From positions 1 through 64,000 of the forward strand of contig NZ_JADWYQ010000030.1 in the NCBI RefSeq assembly GCF_022414575.1: DNA of 64,000 nt, read 5' to 3'. Of the stretch, positions 53,697-61,325 are shown piece by piece. How positions within the stretch are numbered: position 1 is the stretch's first letter; every line of letters begins with the position of its first letter. Origin of the DNA: Streptomyces sp. MUM 178J (lineage in GTDB: Bacteria; Actinomycetota; Actinomycetes; Streptomycetales; Streptomycetaceae). The notes beneath the pieces were generated by a model that was not told where the DNA came from, did no database searches, and saw only the letters and a program-made list of their open reading frames with translations. The position numbers were made by a program, and so were the translations under genes.

Positions 53697-54728
53697 CGCC
53701 GCGGGACGCTCCGTCGCAGGTCCGGGGCCCACCAGCTCCTCGAGTACATCCTCCATCGTCACAAAACCGATCACCGTGCCCCGCTCACCGGTGACCGCCG
53801 CCAGATGAGTGCCGGCCGCGCGCATCGCGGTCATCGTGTCGTCCAGCGGAGTGTCGATCTCGACCCGTATCACCGGGTGGAGCGCGGTGCGCGGGAACGG
53901 GCGGGTCCGCTCGGCCACCCCGAGGGAGTCCTTGATGTGGAGGTAGCCGAGTATCTCGTCGCCCGGACCGGTCACCGGCAGCCGGGAGAAGCCCGACGAG
54001 GCGGCCTTGCGCTCCAGCTGCTGCGGGGTGACGTCATGGCCGACCATGACGGTCCGGCTCAGCGGCACCATCACCTCGCCGGCCGGGCGGGTGCCCAGCT
54101 CCAGCGCGTCCTGCAGCCGCTGGCCGTCCGCCGGGTCGAGCAGGCCCGCCTCGCTGGAGTCCTTCACCAGACGGGCGAGTTCGTCGTCCGTGAACACCGA
54201 GGCGACCTCGTCCTTGGGTTCCACCCTGAGCAGCCGCAGCAGCGCGTTGGCGAAGGCGTTGATCCCGAAGACCACGGGGCGCAGCGCGCGGGTGAGGGCC
54301 ACCAGCGGCGGGCCCAGCAGCAGCGCGGTGGCCGTGGGCGCGGCGAGCGCGATGTTCTTTGGCACCATCTCGCCGATCAGCATGTGCAGATAGGTCGCCA
54401 GCGTCAGCGCGATGACGAAGGCGATCGGGTGGATCAGCCCCTCGGGCACGCCGACCGCCGCGAACGGCGGCTCCAGCAGGTGCGCGATGGCCGGTTCGGC
54501 GACCGCGCCCAGCACCAGTGAGGACACGGTGATGCCGAGCTGGGCCGTGGCCATGGCCGCGGACAGATGCTCGAGGCCCCACAGGGTGAGCCGGGCGCGC
54601 CTGTTGCCCTTGTGGGCCGCGGGTTCGATCTGGCTGCGGCGAACCGAGATCAGCGCGAACTCGGCGCCCACGAAGAAGGCGTTGGTGAAGAGCGTCAGAA
54701 CGCCGATGGCAATCTGCAGAGCGGTCAT
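53682..54728 (-). CDS. CNNM/hemolysin-family protein without the CorC domain
   Basis: This is a 348-aa protein from ATG 54728, which overlaps the preceding stop by 4 bp (ATGA). It has a DUF21 membrane domain with about four helices (ALQIAIGVLTLFTNAFFVGAEFALISVRRSQIE; ATAQLGITVSSLVLGAVAEPAIAHLL; LTLATYLHMLIGEMVPKNIALA). Two CBS domains follow (TVMVGHDVTPQQLERKAASSGFSRLPVTGPGDEILGYLHIKD; RVEIDTPLDDTMTAMRAAGTHLAAV). It lacks the C-terminal CorC_HlyC domain of its upstream partner. CNNM proteins are linked to Mg2+/divalent cation efflux; the pair may form a hetero-oligomer. Confidence 0.92.
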   Translation of the reverse strand: MTALQIAIGVLTLFTNAFFVGAEFALISVRRSQIEPAAHKGNRRARLTLWGLEHLSAAMATAQLGITVSSLVLGAVAEPAIAHLLEPPFAAVGVPEGLIHPIAFVIALTLATYLHMLIGEMVPKNIALAAPTATALLLGPPLVALTRALRPVVFGINAFANALLRLLRVEPKDEVASVFTDDELARLVKDSSEAGLLDPADGQRLQDALELGTRPAGEVMVPLSRTVMVGHDVTPQQLERKAASSGFSRLPVTGPGDEILGYLHIKDSLGVAERTRPFPRTALHPVIRVEIDTPLDDTMTAMRAAGTHLAAVTGERGTVIGFVTMEDVLEELVGPGPATERPAAANAR

Positions 54729-56194
54729 CGGACTTCCTCGGCGATCTGCACGGCGGACGCCGGGGCGGACCCGGAGGCGGGCCCGGAGGCGGACGCGGCG
54801 GTCGGGACGGGTGCGGCGACCGGTTCGGCCGCGGGCACGGGAGAGGGCGCGGGCACCTCGGCGCGGACGGTCTCCGCATCGCCGTCCTGGGGCGCCGCCG
54901 CGGTGATGCGGACCTGGTCGGCCCGGTGGTGGTCGACATGCGCCACCGCGAACTGCCAGCCGTCCACGTCCAGCCGGTCGCCGGTGCGCGGAATGCGCTC
55001 CAGCCGGTTGGCGATCAGACCCGCCAGGGTCTCGTACGGGCCGTCGGGGGCGCTGAAGCCGATCTTCGCCAGCTGGTCGAGCCGGACGCCGCCGTCCGCC
55101 TCCCACGCCCTGCGGCCGTCCGCCGACGGCTCCACCGGCAGCAGATCCGGCCGCTCGTGCGGGTCGTGCTCGTCGCGGACCTCGCCGACGACCTCCTCGA
55201 CGATGTCCTCGACGGTCGCCACGCCCGCGGTGCCGCCGTACTCGTCGATCACCACGGCCATCGTGCGGGTCCGCCGCAGCCGGGCCAGCAGCCGGTCCAC
55301 CGGGAGCGAGTCGGGCACCAGCAGCGGCTCGGTGGCCAGCTCGGTCACCGGGGTGCGGGCCCGCACCGGCTCGTCCAGCGCGAGCACATCGCGGATGTGC
55401 ACGGTGCCGATCACATGGTCGAGGGAGTCCCGGTAGACCGGGAACCGGGAAAGCCCGGTCGCCAGGGTGAGGTTCGCGGCGTCCGCGGCGGTGGCGTGCG
55501 CCTCCAGGGCCTGGACGTCGACGCGCGGCGTCATCACGTTCTCCGCGTTCAGCGACCCCAGATGGAGCGTGCGGACGAACAGCTCGGCCGAGTCCTGCTC
55601 GATCGCACCCTCCCGGGCGGAGTGCTGAGCGAGCGCCACCAGTTCCTCGGGGGTGCGGGCGGAGGCCAGCTCCTCGGCGGGCTCCAGGCCGAAGCGGCGC
55701 ACCAGGCGGTTCGCCGTGTTGTTCAGATGGCGGATCAGCGGCGCGAACGCGGCGGTGAAGGCCCGCTGCGGGCCCGCCACCACCTTGGCGACGGCCAGCG
55801 GGCTGGAGATCGCCCAGTTCTTGGGCACCAGCTCGCCGACGACCATCAGCACCACGGTGGACGCGGCCACGCCGAGCAGCGTGGCCACCGTCGACACCGC
55901 CCCCGCGGGCAGCCCGACGGCCGTCAGCGGCCCGTGCAGCAGCACCGCCAGCGACGGCTCGGCGAGCATGCCGATGACCAGCGAGGTCACGGTGATGCCC
56001 AGCTGAGCTCCGGACAGCTGGAACGTCAGCCGCTTGGCGGCCTTCAGCGCACCGGCGGCCCCGCGCTCACCGGCCTGCGCGGCTCGCTCGAGCTCGCCGC
56101 GCTCCACGGTGGTCAGCGAGAACTCCGCCGCGACGAACACGGCGCAGGCGAGGGTCAGGGCGAGAGCGAGGAACAGCAGAAGAATCTCGGTCAC
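54725..56194 (-). CDS. CNNM/CorC-type hemolysin family membrane protein
   Basis: This is a 489-aa protein from GTG 56194. It has a DUF21 membrane domain (ILLLFLALALTLACAVFVAAEFSLTTVERGELERAAQ; AQLGITVTSLVIGMLAEPSLAVLLHG; VLMVVGELVPKNWAISSP), two CBS domains (VMTPRVDVQALEAH; ARLRRTRTMAVVIDEYGGTAGVATVEDIVEEVVGEVRDEHD) and a CorC_HlyC domain (DGGVRLDQLAKIGFSAPDG...LIANRLERIPRTGDRLDVDGWQFAVAHVDHHRADQVRI). It ends in an Ala/Pro-rich tail. Related proteins transport Mg2+ or Co2+. The start codon and its GGGGG ribosome site lie in a stem formed with the coding sequence of a 23-codon upstream ORF. Confidence 0.94.
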   Translation of the reverse strand: MTEILLLFLALALTLACAVFVAAEFSLTTVERGELERAAQAGERGAAGALKAAKRLTFQLSGAQLGITVTSLVIGMLAEPSLAVLLHGPLTAVGLPAGAVSTVATLLGVAASTVVLMVVGELVPKNWAISSPLAVAKVVAGPQRAFTAAFAPLIRHLNNTANRLVRRFGLEPAEELASARTPEELVALAQHSAREGAIEQDSAELFVRTLHLGSLNAENVMTPRVDVQALEAHATAADAANLTLATGLSRFPVYRDSLDHVIGTVHIRDVLALDEPVRARTPVTELATEPLLVPDSLPVDRLLARLRRTRTMAVVIDEYGGTAGVATVEDIVEEVVGEVRDEHDPHERPDLLPVEPSADGRRAWEADGGVRLDQLAKIGFSAPDGPYETLAGLIANRLERIPRTGDRLDVDGWQFAVAHVDHHRADQVRITAAAPQDGDAETVRAEVPAPSPVPAAEPVAAPVPTAASASGPASGSAPASAVQIAEEVR

Positions 56195-56262
56195 CGTGCC
56201 ACCCCCGCTTCGCTCTGCGACGGGTCGGGGATGGCACGGCTCGTACTGGGAGGCTCACCCAT
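56191..56262 (-). CDS. 23-codon upstream ORF coupled to the CNNM gene
   Basis: ATG 56262 starts MGEPPSTSRAIPDPSQ... and ends at TGA 56193-56191. That stop overlaps the GTG start of the CNNM gene by 4 bases (GTGA). AAGGAG lies upstream at 56281-56276, spaced 13 bases, which is long. Its codons 9-24 contain both arms of the hairpin that hides the downstream ribosome site, so translation would open it. The peptide has no recognised family. Confidence 0.45.
   Translation of the reverse strand: MGEPPSTSRAIPDPSQSEAGVAR
56194..56239 (-). promoter_or_regulatory. hairpin sequestering the CNNM ribosome binding site
   Basis: In the minus-strand mRNA, CCGTGCCATCCCC (56239-56227) can pair with GGGGGTGGCACGG (56206-56194) over 13 bp with a single U-G wobble and a 20-base loop. 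The second arm contains the GGGGG ribosome site (7 bases before the start) and ends on the first base of the GTG start codon. This would block initiation unless opened by translation of the upstream ORF or by another factor. Confidence 0.6.
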
Positions 56263-56385
56263 TGCGGGACCGCAGCTCCTTCTCGGTTCTCTGGTTCAGG
56301 GGCGGGGAGGCTGACCCCGCTCTCACACATAGTAAAGGCGGCGCAAACCAGTCAGGTGTGTCTCAGGTCACAGAAGGAAAACCGG

Positions 56386-56416
56386 TTGCCGCTCTCCGGT
56401 GCGGCAGGTCTAGAGT
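56386..56416 (+). promoter_or_regulatory. candidate vegetative promoter for the rsgA transcript
   Basis: TTGCCG (56386-56391) and TAGAGT (56411-56416) are spaced 19 bases and resemble the streptomycete HrdB consensus TTGACN/TAGNNT, with slightly long spacing. Transcription would begin around 56423, before the leader ORF and rsgA. Confidence 0.4.
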
Positions 56417-56459
56417 GAGCCCTGGTTCTGGAAGTCGGATCGAGCAGGAGGTGAGGACG

Positions 56460-56534
56460 TTGATGACGGTCATGGCGCCGGGTGCGGCCCGGGTTCTCGC
56501 GTTTGTCAATCCCACCCCTGTGGTCTCCGGCTGA
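56460..56534 (+). CDS. short ORF upstream of rsgA with perfect ribosome site
   Basis: AGGAGG (56446-56451) lies 8 bases before TTG 56460 and 11 before ATG 56463. The frame MTVMAPGAARVLAFVNPTPVV... ends at TGA 56532-56534, giving 23-24 codons. Its end is 64 bp before the ATG assigned to rsgA and is in another frame, so it is not its N-terminus. It may be a leader peptide or an unnamed microprotein. Confidence 0.45.
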   Translation: MMTVMAPGAARVLAFVNPTPVVSG

Positions 56535-56598
56535 CCTGCTTTCACCTTCGCCAGGCGCTGCCGGCGCTTCCGAGTGTGATGCGTGCGTGTGTGCGGTG

Positions 56599-57732
56599 AT
56601 GCCGGGGCCACCCTTTCCGAAGGGTTCCCCCCCTTTGTCTTTCTCTGCTGACTCCGAGCGTGCGCTGGCCCCGTATGGCTGGGACCACGACTGGGCGGCG
56701 CAGTTCACCCCGTACGCCGAACAGGGCCTGCTTCCGGGCCGGGTGGTACGCGTCGACCGCGGAAAGTGCGATGTGCTGACCGCGGACGGGGCCGTACGGG
56801 CCGACACGGCGTTCGTCACCCCGCACGATCCGCTGCGGGTCGTGTGCACAGGCGACTGGGCCGCGGTCGACCCCGGCGGCAGCCCGCGGTACGTCCGGGC
56901 CTGTCTGCCGCGCCGCACCGCGTTCGTACGCTCCACCTCCTCCAAACGCTCCGAGGGCCAGATCCTCGCCGCCAACGTGGACTGGGCGGTCATCGCGGTC
57001 TCCCTCGCCGCCGAACTGGACCTCGGCCGGATCGAGCGTTTCCTGGCGCTGGCGTGGGAGAGCGGCGCGCAGCCGCTCATCGTGCTCACCAAGGCGGATC
57101 TGGCGCCCGACGCGGCGGGCCTGGGGCATCTGGTCCAGGATGTGCAGGCCACCGCGCCCGGAGTGCAGGTCCTGCCCGTCAGCGCGACGGCAGGACATGG
57201 CGTTGACGTGCTCGCCGCGATCGTCGCCGACGGTACGAGCGTGCTGCTCGGCGTCTCCGGCGCGGGCAAGTCGACGCTCGCGAACGCACTGCTCGGCGAC
57301 GATGTGATGGATGTGCAGGCCATCCGCGACGTCGACGGCAAGGGCCGGCACACCACCACGACCCGCAATCTGCTCGCCCTGCCCGGCGGAGGCGTGCTCA
57401 TCGACACTCCGGGGCTGCGGGGCGTCGGGCTGTTCGACGCCGGCAGCGGCGTCGAACAGGCGTTCTCGGAGATCGAGGAGCTCGCCGAGGAGTGCCGCTT
57501 CCACGACTGCGCCCACCGGTCCGAGCCAGGCTGTGCCGTGCTCGCCGCGATCGACGACGGCACACTGCAGCCCCGCCGGCTCGACAGCTACCGGAAGCTG
57601 GTCCGTGAGAACCGGCGCAACGTCGCCAAGACGGACGCCCGCCTGCGCGCGGACATCCGCAGGGAGTGGAAGCGCCAGGGCGCGTTCGGCCGCGCCGCCC
57701 GCGCGGCCAAGGAGGGCCACGGCCTCCCGTAG
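56599..57732 (+). CDS. rsgA: ribosome small subunit-dependent GTPase A
   Basis: This is a protein of up to 377 aa with the circularly permuted GTPase order G4-G1-G3: TKAD, then GVSGAGKSTLANALLG, GRHTTTTRNL and DTPGLRGVG. An OB-fold domain precedes it (QGLLPGRVVRVDRGKCDVLTADG). A C-terminal zinc knuckle follows (CRFHDCAHRSEPGC). RsgA (YjeQ) matures and releases the 30S subunit. The start is uncertain: ATG 56599 has no ribosome site, while TTG 56635 has GAAGGG 10 bases upstream and gives the more conserved N-terminus (365 aa). It is preceded by a leader ORF and followed by a strong hairpin. Confidence 0.93.
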   Translation: MPGPPFPKGSPPLSFSADSERALAPYGWDHDWAAQFTPYAEQGLLPGRVVRVDRGKCDVLTADGAVRADTAFVTPHDPLRVVCTGDWAAVDPGGSPRYVRACLPRRTAFVRSTSSKRSEGQILAANVDWAVIAVSLAAELDLGRIERFLALAWESGAQPLIVLTKADLAPDAAGLGHLVQDVQATAPGVQVLPVSATAGHGVDVLAAIVADGTSVLLGVSGAGKSTLANALLGDDVMDVQAIRDVDGKGRHTTTTRNLLALPGGGVLIDTPGLRGVGLFDAGSGVEQAFSEIEELAEECRFHDCAHRSEPGCAVLAAIDDGTLQPRRLDSYRKLVRENRRNVAKTDARLRADIRREWKRQGAFGRAARAAKEGHGLP

Positions 57733-58233
57733 CCCGGGGGCCTGCCGCCCCCCGGCCCCCTCCGGGGGGCGCTGCCGCCCCGTCGGGGGACGTGTGCTGC
57801 GGGCGTAGGCCCGTGCCGGTGCAGGGGCTCTGCCTCCGGCTCCCGGGGCGGTGGTTTCGCGCAGCCGCGCTGGGGTCTGCGCTCACGCCGGGGTCCGCGC
57901 CGGTCCCTCCCCTGGGGACGGGGCTCCGCGCTTGAGGGAAGGGCGCCCGGTGGCGCGATCCCGGCGCAGCAGTGGCAGCGGGGCCCACGGTGTGGATCGG
58001 TGATCATGCCGGGGGCTCGTACCCGTCCCCGTGCCCTGCCGGGGTGCGGGTTGGGGCCTGCGGCCCGGGGCTCGCGCCTTCTGCCTGGGGATGTGCCGGC
58101 GGTGGAGGTTTCCGCCGCGCGGGCGCAGCCTCGCCGGCCTCCCCCTTGAGGGGGCTGGGGGCTCCGCCCCCGGTTACGGGAGAGGGCCCGGGCCCGAGAG
58201 CGTAGGGGGAGGGACGGGGGAGAACACCCCGTC
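57733..58233. other. 501-bp gene-poor GC-rich spacer
   Basis: Between the converging rsgA and DUF456 genes there is no plausible gene. Besides the rsgA hairpin it holds two small G/C stems, CCCCCTTGAGGGGG (58141-58154) and GGGGGCTCCGCCCCC (58157-58171). The rest is degenerate GGGGCTCCGCGC-type sequence similar to that at 27.5 kb. Confidence 0.5.
57747..57770 (+). terminator. GC-rich hairpin after rsgA
   Basis: GCCCCCCGG (57747-57755) and CCGGGGGGC (57762-57770) are perfectly complementary with a 6-base loop, starting 15 bases past the rsgA stop. Confidence 0.6.
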
Positions 58234-58743
58234 TCAACCCCCCAGCACCGCTCCCATCCACGCCCCCACGATCACCAGGCACGTAAACAGCTCCACCAGC
58301 ACACTCGTCCCCACCGCCCGCATCACCGCCCGCGTCGAGGCTGCCGCCTGCCCGTGGCCGCCCAGGCGGAGGCGTTCGCAGATGTAGATGCCGCCGATGA
58401 AACCGACCACCCCGCCGATCACGGGCAGCAGGAAGAAACCCGTGATCGAGCCCGCGCCGGCGAAGACGGCCATGCGTCTGGTGACGCCCACCTCCCGGAT
58501 GCGGCGCGGCGGCAGCTGCCACACCACGACCTGGTTGACCAGCAGCAGCACCGTCGTGGAGACCAGCAGCACCCAGGCCAGACCGGACTGGTCCTGCATC
58601 GCCCACCACAGGATCGCGGCCCACACCAGCCAGGTCCCCGGAACCCCGGGGATCAGCACCCCGAGCACGCCCAGCAGCATCACCGCGCCCACCATCAGGA
58701 GCTGCCACACGCCCATCTGCCCAGAGTGCAGGATCTGGATCAC
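58234..58743 (-). CDS. DUF456 membrane protein
   Basis: This is a 169-aa protein from GTG 58743, overlapping the regulator stop by 4 bp (GTGA). It has four or so hydrophobic helices with MLLGVLGVLIPGVPGTWLVWAAILWWA (PGVPG is the family hallmark), FFLLPVIGGVVGFIGGIYICERLR and a final helix. DUF456 proteins have no known function. ATG 58716 is an alternative start. Confidence 0.9.
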   Translation of the reverse strand: MIQILHSGQMGVWQLLMVGAVMLLGVLGVLIPGVPGTWLVWAAILWWAMQDQSGLAWVLLVSTTVLLLVNQVVVWQLPPRRIREVGVTRRMAVFAGAGSITGFFLLPVIGGVVGFIGGIYICERLRLGGHGQAAASTRAVMRAVGTSVLVELFTCLVIVGAWMGAVLGG

Positions 58744-59741
58744 TCACGCAGTTCGCGTGCCACCCAGCCCCGCCGGTACGCGTGCCAGCCCAACTGAAGC
58801 CGCGTCGTCACGCCCGCCAGCTCCATCAGCCCCTTCACCCGGCGCTGCACCGTCCGCAGCCCCAGGTCCAGCTGCTTGGCGACGCTCGCGTCCGTCAACC
58901 CGGCCAGCAGCAGCGAGAGGATCTCCAGGTCGACCGCGTCCGGGCCCGGCACCCGCCCCTCCTCAGGCATCCCGTGGGCCCCCAGCCGCAGTGGCAGCGC
59001 CTCCCGCCAGACCGCCTCGAACAGGCCCGACAGCGACTCCAGCAGTCCGCTGGCATGGACGACCAGGGCCGCGGGCTCCGCACCTCTGCCGGTCAGCGGC
59101 ACCATCGCCGGTCCACGGTCCGCGATCACCAGCTCGGCCGGCACCCGCTCCACCGCCCTGACCTGCGCGTCGCCGCCCAGCGCGGCCGACACCCCGGCCG
59201 TGCCGCCCGGCAGCGACAGCACCCGCCGCTCGACCACGACCCGGTACGGCGCCCCCCGGCCCGCCGTCTTCTCCGCCGCCTTGTCGTCCATCCCGGGCGC
59301 CGCGACGAGCCTGCCGGTCACCAGCGCGCACACCTCCTCGGCCGCACCGAGCCGCAGCTGCAGACAACGGTGTGCCACCGCGCTCGCGCCGGTCACCACC
59401 TCCACCAGATCGTGCGCCGCGGACCCCGCGCCCGCCGCCGCCTCCGCCCGGTACCCCTCGGCCAGCACCGCAGCCGCCAGCTCGGCCCGCTCCAGCTCGT
59501 GCCGCTGCCGGGTGAGCAGCGCACCCAGAGCGACCCCCGGCGGGGCCGCCACCCACCGCCCCCGACACGCCGACGACCTGGCGACCAGCCCCTGGTGCTC
59601 CAGCTGCCGCAGCGCCCGCTCCGTGTCCGGTTCGGGCAGCGCGAGCCGATGCGCCAGATCGGCCGCCTCCGCCGCCCCGAGCGCCACCAGCGCCCGGTAT
59701 GCCGACTCCTGCCGCGCGTCGAGACCTATCGCTTTGAGCAC
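58740..59741 (-). CDS. TrmB-like / LuxR-type regulator
   Basis: This is a 333-aa protein from GTG 59741. The N-terminus (1-75) is a TrmB-like winged helix (LDARQESAYRALVALGAAEAADLAHRLALPEPDTERALRQLEHQGLV). The middle has a PLD/ligand-like domain (PYRVVVERRVLSLPGG). The C-terminus (about 270-330) is a LuxR-type helix-turn-helix (DLEILSLLLAGLTDASVAKQLDLGLRTVQRRVKGLMELAGVTTRLQLGWHA). This two-ended architecture is common among streptomycete regulators. The target may be the coupled DUF456 gene. Confidence 0.88.
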   Translation of the reverse strand: MLKAIGLDARQESAYRALVALGAAEAADLAHRLALPEPDTERALRQLEHQGLVARSSACRGRWVAAPPGVALGALLTRQRHELERAELAAAVLAEGYRAEAAAGAGSAAHDLVEVVTGASAVAHRCLQLRLGAAEEVCALVTGRLVAAPGMDDKAAEKTAGRGAPYRVVVERRVLSLPGGTAGVSAALGGDAQVRAVERVPAELVIADRGPAMVPLTGRGAEPAALVVHASGLLESLSGLFEAVWREALPLRLGAHGMPEEGRVPGPDAVDLEILSLLLAGLTDASVAKQLDLGLRTVQRRVKGLMELAGVTTRLQLGWHAYRRGWVARELRE

Positions 59742-59834
59742 CAGACCCCGCCCCCGTCCCCAACACCATTATTCGCATTGTGCTTTTTCACCGCGCTCCG
59801 TTTTCGTCCGGCCCGCCCGGTGGACAATAAGGGC

Positions 59835-61280
59835 ATGAGTCAACAGGGGGAGAGGCCTCCCACCGAAGACGAGTGGTGGAACAGGCTGTACGGCGAACCC
59901 GAATCCACTGCGGACACCGGTCCCGGCCTTTGGGCGGGCGACACTCTGGACGACCGATTCGCCTCCGCCGCAGGCACGGTGACGGGCCGTCCGCGCGCCT
60001 GGTGGGAGACCTCGTCGCCGCCGGAGGAGCGCCCCGAACAGCCGGACCGCTCGGAACGGCCGCAGCAGCCGGACCGCTCGGAACGGCCGCAACAGCCAGA
60101 CCGCTCGCCCGCCCAGATCCCCCGCTCGGGCCAGCCCGAACAGCCGCCCCCGCCCCGCCCCGCCGTACCGCCGCAGTCGGCCCCACCGCACCGGCCGGCC
60201 GTCGTGTCGCCGCAGACCGCCCCACCGCACCGGCCGGCCGTCGAACAGACGCCCGCGCCCCCGCCGCCCCGGTCGGCCGCCGCTGCCGCGCCCCCACCGC
60301 CCCGCCCCGCCACCGGAGTCGTCGGCGGCGGGCCGCCCACCTATGAGGCGGAGCCCACCGCTCTGCCCCCGGCCCGCCCGGACGCGCTCGACGAACTCAC
60401 CGCGGACACCGTCCTCGACGGCGCTCGCTACGGCTCGTACACCCTGCGCGCCGCGTCCGTCCGCGGCGACTCCGCGCGCTATCGGGGGGAGCCGCGCCGC
60501 GACGCGCTGCTCACCGCACGCTTCGGCGGCGGCGAGGCCGCTCTCGTCCTGGTGGCCATCGCCAGCGGGGCCCGCGCCGCCGAGGGCGCGCACCTCGCCG
60601 CGGCCGACGCCTGCCGCTGGATCGGCACAGCCGTGGGCCGCAGCCACGACCGTCTCGCCGAGGACATCAGGGCGGGCCGCCGCGGCAACCTCAAGTCCGG
60701 GCTGCACCGGCTCACCGACCGCACCCTCGGCAGACTGCGCGCCCACGCCGCCGAACGCGGGGCGGACCCCGAGGAGTACGCCGCGGTCCTGCGCTGTCTG
60801 CTGCTCTCCGGCGACCCCGCCTGCCGTACGCGCGTCTTCTTCGGCGTCGGCGGGGGCGGGCTGTTCCGGCTGCGCGACGGCGCCTGGCAGGACATGGAAC
60901 CGACGCCGCCCGAGCCGCCCGCGGCGGCCGACGGCGCGACCGGTGCCGGAACCGCAGAACAGACCCCGGAGGGCGACCGGCTCACCATGGATCTCGGCAT
61001 CCCGACGCCGCCGTCCCCGTATGTCGAGCCCCCTCCGCCGCCGCCCGCCGAACCGTTCCGCTTCCGTGCCTCCGTGGCCCGCCCCGGCGATGCGCTGCTG
61101 CTGTGCAGCGCGGGGCTCGCCGAGCCGCTGCGCGGCGAGCCCGCCCTCATCGAGGAACTGGCCGGGCGCTGGGGCGGCGGCGAGCCCCCCGGCCTCGCCG
61201 CCTACCTCGCCGACGTCCAGCTGCGGGTGAAGGGCTACGCCGACGACCGTACGGCTGCGGCCGTGTGGGAGGCCCGCTGA
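59835..61280 (+). CDS. PP2C-like phosphatase domain protein with Pro-rich linker
   Basis: This is a 481-aa protein from ATG 59835. An acidic N-terminus (EDEWWNRLYGEPESTAD) is followed by a long Pro/Gln/Arg-rich linker (55-190) with a 9-residue repeat RPQQPDRSE and a second repeat APPHRPAV. The C-terminal domain (190-481) has GDSARYRGEPRRDALLTARFGGGEAALVLVAIASGARAAEGAHLAAADACRWIG, GGGLFRLRDG and VARPGDALLLCSAGLAEPLRG, which is a PP2C core. The usual metal-binding Asp pattern (DGxGG, GDS) is only partly kept (GARAAEG in place of DGMGG), so the protein may be a pseudophosphatase. Confidence 0.82.
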   Translation: MSQQGERPPTEDEWWNRLYGEPESTADTGPGLWAGDTLDDRFASAAGTVTGRPRAWWETSSPPEERPEQPDRSERPQQPDRSERPQQPDRSPAQIPRSGQPEQPPPPRPAVPPQSAPPHRPAVVSPQTAPPHRPAVEQTPAPPPPRSAAAAAPPPPRPATGVVGGGPPTYEAEPTALPPARPDALDELTADTVLDGARYGSYTLRAASVRGDSARYRGEPRRDALLTARFGGGEAALVLVAIASGARAAEGAHLAAADACRWIGTAVGRSHDRLAEDIRAGRRGNLKSGLHRLTDRTLGRLRAHAAERGADPEEYAAVLRCLLLSGDPACRTRVFFGVGGGGLFRLRDGAWQDMEPTPPEPPAAADGATGAGTAEQTPEGDRLTMDLGIPTPPSPYVEPPPPPPAEPFRFRASVARPGDALLLCSAGLAEPLRGEPALIEELAGRWGGGEPPGLAAYLADVQLRVKGYADDRTAAAVWEAR

Positions 61281-61325
61281 CCCGTCAGGCGGCTCACGCC
61301 GGCGCCGGCCGCAGCGCTCGGCGGC

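Noticed and set aside
52008..54521. 837-codon open frame on the plus strand
   Set aside because: It is a shadow of mutA and the CNNM gene, with Arg/Gly/Gln-rich low-complexity translation and no conserved motif.
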